Assembly (NCBI GenBank): GCA_951799445.1
Contig: OX637288.1
Coordinates: 6,016,501 to 6,080,500, forward strand
DNA: 64,000 bases
Reading direction: 5' to 3'
DNA from: Pseudisothecium myosuroides
Lineage: Eukaryota; Streptophyta; Bryopsida; Hypnales; Lembophyllaceae
In this document: in pieces, positions 56,609-64,000 of the stretch
Layout: every line of letters starts with the position of its first letter
Numbering within the stretch: position 1 is the stretch's first letter
The notes under the pieces: generated by a model
Seen by the model: the letters and a program-made list of their open reading frames with translations, nothing else
What the model was told of the DNA's origin: nothing
The model's database searches: none
Translations under genes and position numbers: made by a program

Positions 56609-57047
56609 CTTGAAGCAGAGGTCATTGAGCACTGGAGGAAGGTCCTCACGGTACGCCATGGTGTAGTGTACAAATTCTATCTTTCCCTTTTGAGGCTGAT
56701 CTTCTGGAATCACTCCTGGTGCCGAATCTGGATCAGCTTCGGTTGGCAATTTTGAGTATGCCTGCGCACAGTACCATTAAAAAAAGGACTCAGAAAAAGA
56801 TATCACGGCTGCATATATCAGCCCATATGTCACAATCTTAAACCTAACACAGCCCACATGCAGCGGAATCTTTCAACAAATATCTTCAATTTGGAGGTAC
56901 GGAAACTGCACTTGAAAAGAAAATCAGAGAAACAGTAAGAAACCTGAATTCGCTCCACGCTCGTGAAATATTTTTCCGTCGCAGCTCCAAGACGCACGCC
57001 ATACTGTAAGAACCCTGTGAGCTGCAAACTCTGCACCAGCACCACTC
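56609..57047 (-). pseudogene. ABC transporter, subfamily C (MRP-type), two-exon fragment
   Basis: Exon 56944-57047 (acceptor CTGCAG, donor GTTTCT) encodes LQLTGFLQYGVRLGAATEKY then FTSVERIQ, the end of the second membrane domain. Exon 56609-56761 (acceptor GCGCAG, donor GTCTGT) encodes AYSKLPTEADPD, GKIEFVHYTMAYREDLPPVL and NDLCFK, the linker and first strands of nucleotide-binding domain 2. The join ERIQ-AYSKLPTEA matches the usual ERV-EY-LPSEA junction of ABCC proteins. The Walker A exon that should follow is absent, so no transport function is possible. Copy 1 lacks this ~1-kb segment entirely. Confidence 0.85.
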
Positions 57048-57344
57048 CTGCAGGCACATTTCCAATTCCATGGGGTTACTTAGTAATTGTCACTCTGATC
57101 GATCAATCAATCAATTAATTCCCTCCAAGGGGTCTGTCACAAGCAGCTCCCAAAGGTACACTTAAGAAACTAGCCACGTACAATTGGCAGGGCTATTGTT
57201 AGAAGCTCCAGGAAATTGCATTACAGAGGGGAGGACTAGCTAGGTTTCCTACGAAAGTACAGCTTGCCGTGATAAACAGCCCAACACACGAAGAATCAAT
57301 AGTCAAAAAGTGGCATTAGATAACCCCTGAAGGACCAAAATTGG

Positions 57345-57610
57345 GCTTCAAAACCAGGAGTCCATTCTCTCCCATCATGGCTGCTTGCTCCGCGACTTTC
57401 TCCATGTTGAAAGTCACGAAGCCAGAGTCTTTGGACTCGCAAGTGTGGTGGTCGGAGATGATGTTCACGCGGGGATAATCCCCTTGCCCACAAACTTCCC
57501 AGCAATTCCACCAGATCCATCTCTGTGGACAAGCGTGAAATCTTGCCGACGTGTACTTTACACTTCCCCACCATGTTCACAACAAATGCCCCAATCTGAA
57601 CCTCACGGAG
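57345..57610 (-). pseudogene. RRM-like remnant, copy 2
   Basis: One frame has KVHVGKISRLSTEMDLVELL, like the first strand and helix of an RNA-recognition motif. A shifted frame continues with IIPRVNIISDHHTCESKDSG then FVTFNMEKVAEQAAM, like RNP1 and the second helix. A frame change near 57510 separates them. Chloroplast-RNP or other glycine-rich RRM proteins are candidates. The fold call is moderate and the family unknown. Confidence 0.4.
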
Positions 57611-58300
57611 TGTCACGTCGTGAAGGTGATGTTGGTCCCTGCAAGCACATTGCACAGGAGAATGCAAACAGTGTCAAGAAACGCTGCACAGAACAGCGTC
57701 CAACGAATATGGTGTCGAGAGCAAAAGAGTAACTCCCTATTCTGGAAAATTCACTTCAAGTTCTTCTCAATCGTTTTAGCAATATGGACCTCACTGATCT
57801 CTGATGTCACAAAGGCGATGTGGATCCCTGCCCAACAGGCATGCTCGTACCCCGCATTGCTTGTGCTTCAACCTGCTAGCACATTGCAACACAGTGTTAA
57901 GAACCACTGCAAACAATAGCAAGAAAACATGGTATCAAACCCAAGAGTATAACTCTCTATTCTTGCAAATAAACCTGAAGTGTCCTCAATTAGTCAATTC
58001 AGTTACTTGGAATCTATGTTCTTCACATGGCTAAGCGAAGGAAAAAATTGACAACACCGCGTGTAACTTCACAACGAATTCGATCACTCTTACTTCCCAA
58101 ATTCGACATTTCCAAAGTTCAACCCAAACTCCAAGTGCAAAGAAATTCCCACCTCAAATGTCCAAAGATGGCCCTCACTTTAGAAGGCGATCCCTATCCG
58201 ACAGGCGCGCTCATCCCCCTGCATGCTTGTGCTAATACCGTCAACCTACAAGCACAATGCAATGGTGAACGCAAGCACACACAGACGTGTCAAGAAACGT
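57605..58300. repeat. Degenerate repeated units, copy 2
   Basis: Same series as 16200-17180. The minus strand shows IAFVTSEISEVHIAKTIEKN in the best unit. All units are interrupted by stops. Confidence 0.5.
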
Positions 58301-58793
58301 TACAAACAAGGGAATAACTCTCTATTCTTGCGATATAAGTTACTTGAAGCGTCTCTAAACGTTTAATCTTCTTGGAGAAATTAAACCTTCCAATGCTCTT
58401 TCCCATGGAACGCACTATCCAAGCGAAGAAAAATGTCCGTGCCTTCAACCAAACTCTCCATCGTTCATGGCCAATTCCATCACACTCAGCTCCGAAATTA
58501 GACAATCAGCTTCTGCATTTCCTCTTTAGGCCAAACCGAGTTTGGGGATTAAGCTCAAATTTAGAACTCATCGTTTCTAAGTTACATTTCATCCTCACGC
58601 ATCAGCTACATTAACTCCATATACCAATCGCCAAGTCAAATACCAGTATACATTCCATCTCTCCGAGGATCTGAAGAAGCTACCAAGTTGAATATGAGTT
58701 TAACTAAAAGTGCATCATAAAATTTGTCTCATCGGAGCTGAATGGAGGACTCTGATACAGCCTGCTAAGACGCGGGGCTAAATTCTACCTGAA

Positions 58794-59186
58794 CAATTGC
58801 AGACCTGTAGAAACCAACAATCTAAAGGATCAGTTGAGGGCCTTCATCCTCAAGGCCTTGAAAATAGGTTCACTTTCACCAAAGACTCAAACAATATAGA
58901 AGATGCTAGAATTTTACTGAGAAATCTAATCTCCTTGTACACCAAATGTGAAGAGTCAGAAAGGGCAGAAGCACGATCCGAAATTGTCGCTAATCTCTTC
59001 AACTCGCAGAGAGCAACGAATTCCCTCTGTCAGCAAGAATTGGCAAAGCTTGCAACGAAGCAAGTGGGTGCTCCAGAAAGCGGCAACGAACACACAGACA
59101 CTGAGAGCGTGGCTCCCCGGCCGACCACTTGCCAGCTCCCTTCGTTCTCTACAGTACAGCACAGCACAGTAGGTTGGAACTTTTAG
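58794..59186 (+). CDS. Exon-like ORF of an unidentified protein, copy 2
   Basis: Frame after an ACAATTGCAG acceptor-like site, 129 codons to a TAG. It contains RFTFTKDSNNIEDARILLRN, SLYTKCEESERAEARSEIV, then ANLFNSQR and QQELAKLATKQ, then a Thr/Ser/Pro-rich end. Copy 1 carries ~2 kb of extra DNA between EARLEIV and ALANLFNSQ, which includes more open sequence (19745-19880). The copy 2 form may therefore be a deletion product. Function unknown. Confidence 0.4.
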   Translation, partial: QLQTCRNQQSKGSVEGLHPQGLENRFTFTKDSNNIEDARILLRNLISLYTKCEESERAEARSEIVANLFNSQRATNSLCQQELAKLATKQVGAPESGNEHTDTESVAPRPTTCQLPSFSTVQHSTVGWNF

Positions 59187-59446
59187 CTGGCCCGATAAGG
59201 TACAGTAGGTTTTCAGCTCATGTACTGTAAATATTAATGAGTTTAGAAATCTAAATTTAGAAATTGTAATTTGTACAATCAAACCTTGGATAAAAATTGA
59301 TCATAAAAAAAATTGAAAATTTGAAATCATTACGGTAAATCAAATTTGTAAAGTTGAAACTTATGTGAGGTGTGTGTCTATAGACTATAGCAGATCATGT
59401 ATGTTTGAAACATTCACATAGTTCATTTCATTTTTCATCATGCAAA

Positions 59447-59969
59447 CCCCTAAAGGACCAAGGTGATTTTCCTATCAAAAAACATTCAAAACTGTCATTT
59501 CTATTGCAAAGAGAAAAAAACTTTAAATTTTTTTTTTTTTTTTGCATATCCAACCGTAAGATCTTATACTTGACTAGTATATGAATACGTGGAAGAAATT
59601 TCAGGAAATTTGACCGTGTAGATTGCAAGATCAATGCATTTAAAGTGAAGAAAACAAGTTTTTTTGCATCCAAATTGAATGAAACAAAGCTCCACATGTA
59701 CACAAAAATATAATCTTTGAGAAAAAAATTTGAAAAAAAATTATTTTGACTTTTGGTGATTTTCTTTTGCCCGCCGAACTCCATTTTTGCTTATTGTGCC
59801 ATAACTTTTTCTCCCGGGCATCAATTAAAATAAAAATTAAATATTCACAAAGCTCTCGCAAAAATGCACAACCTCAAAAAATCCCAAAAAAATATCACTA
59901 AAAATTGAAACAGTAGGAACCTGCCCGGACCCAAATTGTCCTCCAAGGGGACAAATGGTCCTTTAGGGG
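59447..59969. mobile_element. TTAA-family element T5 (523 bp)
   Basis: Ends CCCCTAAAGGACCAAGG...GGTCCTTTAGGGG. The empty site in copy 1 is CATG-CTAA-TAG (21011-21014). Here the flanks read CAAA (59443-59446) and CTAC (59970-59973), each one change from CTAA, so this member appears to have a 4-bp duplication that is not TTAA. Internally it shares ACCGTAAGATCTTATAC and GCCCG motifs with T1 and T3. Confidence 0.75.
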
Positions 59970-60442
59970 CTACTATTATGTATTTTTATTATTGGCCCAA
60001 CTATAAGACACAACAAAAGTATTAACTTCATATAAATCTCTAATTTTAAGAACATTGTGATAGATTTCTTTTTTGAAATGGCTTGAAAATGAAATTTCAA
60101 ATGTGAAAGTTATAAAAGAGTTCTTTAATCTAATATTAAATATTTTAAAAAAATATTATAATTAAAAATTGATTAGAAATTGGCTAAATTAACCTTAAAA
60201 TGGGAGGTCATTTTTGCATTAAAATGTTTTTGATAAACTAAAATCAGACTCTATAGTTCACATATCATGGATATATATACAAGATCATTTCAATCTTCAT
60301 CACATTAATGCTATGTATTTTAAAAATTGATTTACACCTTATGGTTTCGAAAAATTTATAGTGTGTACAAAGTGTAATAATCTTTGAGGACTCTTTGTAT
60401 GAAAATTGTTAGATTGTACCATACAAGTATCCATCCCTACTA

Positions 60443-60630
60443 CACTGAATAGGGGTATTAAGGGGACCAAAAAATTAAAGGGATTTATCTTAGAAAATTG
60501 TAAATGTTTGAAACATGATGTACAACCTTTGGACACTTCAATAACTATCGATGTACAAAAACGGTAGATATTTATATAGTATGAAATGTTGATTAATTAG
60601 TATGGGTCCCCCTAATACCCCTATTCAGTG
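60443..60630. mobile_element. 188-bp MITE with 26-bp inverted ends and TA flanks
   Basis: CACTGAATAGGGGTATTAAG at the left and its complement (...CTAATACCCCTATTCAGTG) at the right, each preceded or followed by TA (60441-60442, 60631-60632). TA target duplication fits Tc1/mariner (Stowaway-like). Absent from copy 1. Confidence 0.8.
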
Positions 60631-61093
60631 TAGATATCTACAAAGTTCTTATATTTTTTACCTCTAGGTTGGTCCATTCTCTCAAATGGATTGGCAAGCT
60701 AGTGTTTAAATTGAAGAAATAGTCATAATTGACTATGGTGGATACTATTACCTCTAAACTCTTTTGAAATCAAATCAAACTTTTCAAACTTTTAGATAAG
60801 CCTTATAAACTAACGTCCAACAATTTTTTTGATATTGTAATACAAAGATGTTAGTACAATTTTTATCAAGTCACTATTTCAATTCACAATGTGGTAAGGT
60901 GTGACATTATTAGTTTACTTAATTTGTGATGTTATTAAACTATATCATTTTTAATTGAATCTAAATAAACATAATAATCTTAGAGTGAAGTTCAATCCAA
61001 ACGAAATTTTGAGATTTTCTTTTTAAGAATATTTTGCAATTAGGAATACATGATCACAAATGGACATTGTAGGTTGGTGGTACCTTTGATAGA

Positions 61094-61366
61094 CATTAGA
61101 AGAAATTTGGGGGCAATAAGAGACTGCAAGTTATCAAGCCTTGGGAACTCTAGGAACGCCTTGGGAGCAATAATCTGACGTAGCCAAGACTGTGCCACGT
61201 CATAAAATATTAAAAAATAATAATTTTAATAATTTTTTAATAATTTTAAATAATAATAATAATTTTTTAATTTTAATTTTTTTATATTATTTTTATATTC
61301 CGACTATTCCTAGCTCCGAGAACATCCCTGAAACGGCCCTTTGGAGCCCTCAAATTTCTTCTAATG
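61094..61366. mobile_element. 273-bp MITE with CATTAGAAGAAATTTG ends
   Basis: Left CATTAGAAGAAATTTGGGGG and right CCCTCAAATTTCTTCTAATG are inverted copies with one mismatch. The centre (61203-61300) is almost pure A/T (AATAATAATTTT repeats). Absent from copy 1 at about 32830. The target duplication is uncertain. Confidence 0.75.
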
Positions 61367-61566
61367 AGCGGAAATAGAAGAAATAAATAGCTTGTAATAG
61401 CATGCAATCGTTCAAAATGTTTAACTTTTGAAATACTCCATGGAAAAATGCAGGGTCCTTTATTGATTAAAAACTAATAGTGATGGTGAATTAAATTCAA
61501 TTGAATCTATCAAACTTCAATGTTTTTTAATTTTTTATTGTTAAATTTTTGGCTTTGGAAACATCC

Positions 61567-61861
61567 AGGGATTTTTTTAGGCGATTTGGTGCAAAATTGC
61601 ACCAAATTTTTTGGCCTGGCACCAAGCCTATAGAAAAAAATGGTACTAGAAAGGTAGAAAATCGCCTGAAAACTTCAAATTAAAAAAAATCATGGATGAA
61701 ATTGCCAAATTCTAGATGAAAACTGAATTTTGGATAAATGATACGTGCTAATATGATATTTTCTATCCAATATGAGGATGAATGATGAAATTTGGAGCAC
61801 CGCTATAACATTCAATATTGCCACTATGGCACTTCATCAAAAATGAAAAAAAAAAATATGA
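61567..61861 (+). mobile_element. SINE-like or other small insertion with A-rich end
   Basis: Copy 1 has GAACCATC-TTTTTT at this point (near 32955). Copy 2 has AAACATCC, ~295 bases, an A-rich end (AAAAAAAAAAATATG) and AAACATCC again. The 8-base repeat and A-rich tail suggest target-primed retroposition. No Pol III box was convincingly read. A hAT-like start (CAGGGATTTTT) is an alternative, but the other end does not match. Confidence 0.5.
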
Positions 61862-64000
61862 AAACATCCCCTTTTTTTTACAATATTTGCATTTATAAGG
61901 ATTTAGGATTATCTCTAATTCTAAATTGCATCTTTTTGAAATCAAATGCCTCACTGAATACTAAAACTAATCAATTGTGATTCACGACATTTCTAAAGTT
62001 AATTCCCATATTGTTAACAACAATATTTGTATAAATGTATTTAGTGGCTATTTTCAAAGGCCAAATTTTCAATAGTGGTTTTCAATCAAATTCAGATTAT
62101 TATTATTGGATGAATTTTATGGCTAATTTTTGATGCATTCCAATCCATTTAATTCCCAAAGGATATTTCATTTACTACTAGGGAGACTTTTATATCAAAA
62201 GCCAAATAAATAATTGTGAAATAAGTGTAGAAGATATTCCATAATATTGTTGAAGACAAGATTTCACTGAAGATGTTTTAGTGATTATGTTTTGTACATT
62301 GAATTTACATTCAAGTGCATGTATTTTTAAAGCTTTAAATAGTCTCAATTTAAACTTTTAAGGTTCACAAATATATTTCAACAAAAAACACTTTAAATTT
62401 GCCATAGCTAACGCATAGAGTTACTATGAAAAAAGACTATTTTTTGCATGTTTAATTATAGGATCTTGCTCTAGACTTCTATCAATGAGAAAATATCAAC
62501 AAAAAATATTTCAGACACTTTGACCATATAGATAGATATTAGTGATCAAAGTGAAAATAAATTAGTTTTTTGTACCTTGATTTACTCGGTTTTTAGACAT
62601 TAAATAACCTTGACTTAAATCTTTTGTAATATAAATTTTTGAAGATTTAATCTTTTTGTTGGAAGACTAAGTTGAAAATCTAGGGAAAAAAATTAAAGAA
62701 TAGAAAGAAAAAATCATTCTTGAAAATATGATAAATAGAAGTAGGTGTAAAATGAAAGAAAAAATTAAATTGTTAATAGTTTTGACATGAAACTGAATGA
62801 TGTCAATCATAGTGAAATTGTTGCAGTGAGTAATATACACTATATGAAAATTATATGTTGAAAAATTGTGACAATTGAGTTCAAAAACAAATCCTATATG
62901 AATTTTTTGAAAAGTGCCTTGAAGAACAAGAATCTTCGTAACTTTCATATCATTGATCCTAATGAATTGAATCAAAGATTTCTAGATAGACATAAATGTA
63001 CTCTAGGAGGAAAAAAAATCAAAAAACTAAAATTTGATCTTTTGCAAAGGAGTTTTGCTACTTAGGTTTGATCATTTTGTTTTTATTAAGGCATAGCTTC
63101 TTCTTCCTAGCACCAAATGACATAAAAATTGTATTTCAAAAAAGCTAACATATTACATTACCTTCAAAAGAAGTTTCAAAAATTTAAAATTAAATTTGAC
63201 ATCATAGAAGCCTACCCAAAATCTTAAAAACCTATTCCATGACTCTGAAATTTTAGAAGTGAACAAAAATTATGTTGAACTCTATTTTTATTGTACATTG
63301 AACCAAGTATAACCACTACGATTGTAGTTGATTCTTGAAGTCAAAATTTTGAAGTTAAAACAATCTTAAGTTTCAAAATTTGTATCCATTTATTTTAAAT
63401 TGCAAATTTTTAATTTTTATCTAAAAATTATATATATAGCATAAAAGCATCAAGTCTCACTTAATAATAATATTGGTGGTATCGTAGCTTTGTAGCAGCG
63501 TAGGCATCTTTTTGCCTAATAATTATTTAAAGTACAAAAAATAGTTAGCCGCTTCAAAAAATAATATATTAAAACTGGAAAAATTTAAAATTTAATTAAA
63601 ACAAGTTAGGCATTCATCCAAATTGTCCTAACAACTTTAGTATGGTTGGCTACTATTTTCTTATAACCCCTAATTTATTTTCATGTTTAGAGGCCTAAAA
63701 TTGCTTCAAAATACTCGTCCCTAAAACAAGGTCAAAATTGTCATCAATAATTTTTTTTAACAAATCCAACCATAGGAACTTTTGGTTAGCTTCTTCAAGT
63801 ATTTTGTCTCAAAAAATTTAAGTGAATATCCCACCAATTGCAAGTTCAATGTGCCTAAACTTCAAAATGTAGACTTTTGAAGCCCTTCCAAAAGGTGAAG
63901 TTTTGGCTTTCAATATTTTTAGAAAAAAAATACATATGTCCTATAACTTGAATGTGCATTTTATTCAATAAGTTAGAAAAGCGGTTGAATATGAATATAT

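Larger units (their letters stand above)
54878..64000. repeat. Segmental duplication, copy 2 (runs out of window)
   Basis: Collinear with 13903-21815, 32050-35147, 40084-40168 and 45993-46150. It lacks elements C, B and the hAT, so it preserves their empty target sites at 60694-60698, 63690-63694 and 63772-63779. It has its own insertions at 59447-59969, 60443-60630, 61094-61366 and 61567-61861. Confidence 0.9.

Noticed and set aside
61203..61300. A replication origin or matrix attachment site
   Set aside because: The A/T-only tract is the core of a 273-bp MITE absent from the other duplication copy; no further support.

Overview
This is nuclear DNA from a land plant. The signs are a nepenthesin-type aspartic protease, exon pieces of a plant-type glutamate-cysteine ligase and of the splicing factor CWC15, spliced host-like exons, a plant hAT transposon and several layers of nested repeats. 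The window is AT-rich and gene-poor. GC-rich islands occur mainly inside transposable elements. I cannot place the species. All similarity statements come from reading the sequence; no alignment or search was run.

Layout. 1-2426 is the end of a very long LTR-like element (copy A). 2428-7697 holds two unrecognised ORF fragments around a GC-rich 619-codon ORF with retroelement-like surroundings. 8155-8692 is a ~178-bp tandem repeat. 10765-12191 is a 1.4-kb near-perfect foldback with TTA flanks. 13040-17200 carries minus-strand exon remnants of a Sec12-like gene, CWC15, an unknown gene and an RRM-like sequence, followed by degenerate repeats and exon-like plus-strand sequence to 20000.

From about 13903 the sequence is one copy of a segmental duplication. 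The second copy runs from about 54878 to the window end. Copy 1 has been inflated by insertions: two TTAA-flanked elements (18723-19657, 20129-20869), LTR-like element C (21816-32049, itself split by LTR-like element D at 23616-27980 and by a TTAA element at 30302-31226), LTR-like element B (35148-40078) and a 5.8-kb hAT element (40169-45984). Copy 2 keeps the uninterrupted site for C, B and the hAT, so the boundaries and target duplications of these three can be read directly. Copy 2 has its own later insertions: a TTAA-family element, two MITEs and one A-tailed insert.

The hAT element encodes a recognisable but broken transposase (one frameshift, one in-frame TAG). Behind it are two correctly phased exons resembling plant glutamate-cysteine ligase (GSH1), which looks like gene capture. 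46696-51431 is very AT-rich and contains a frameshifted nepenthesin-like aspartic protease between a full and a half copy of one hairpin MITE. 51.9-54.1 kb holds short exon-like ORFs with good splice sites but no recognised product.

No gene in the window looks intact and functional with confidence. The main biological content is transposon nesting, capture of host exons, and divergent decay of a duplicated block that contains exons of several unrelated host genes in one orientation.
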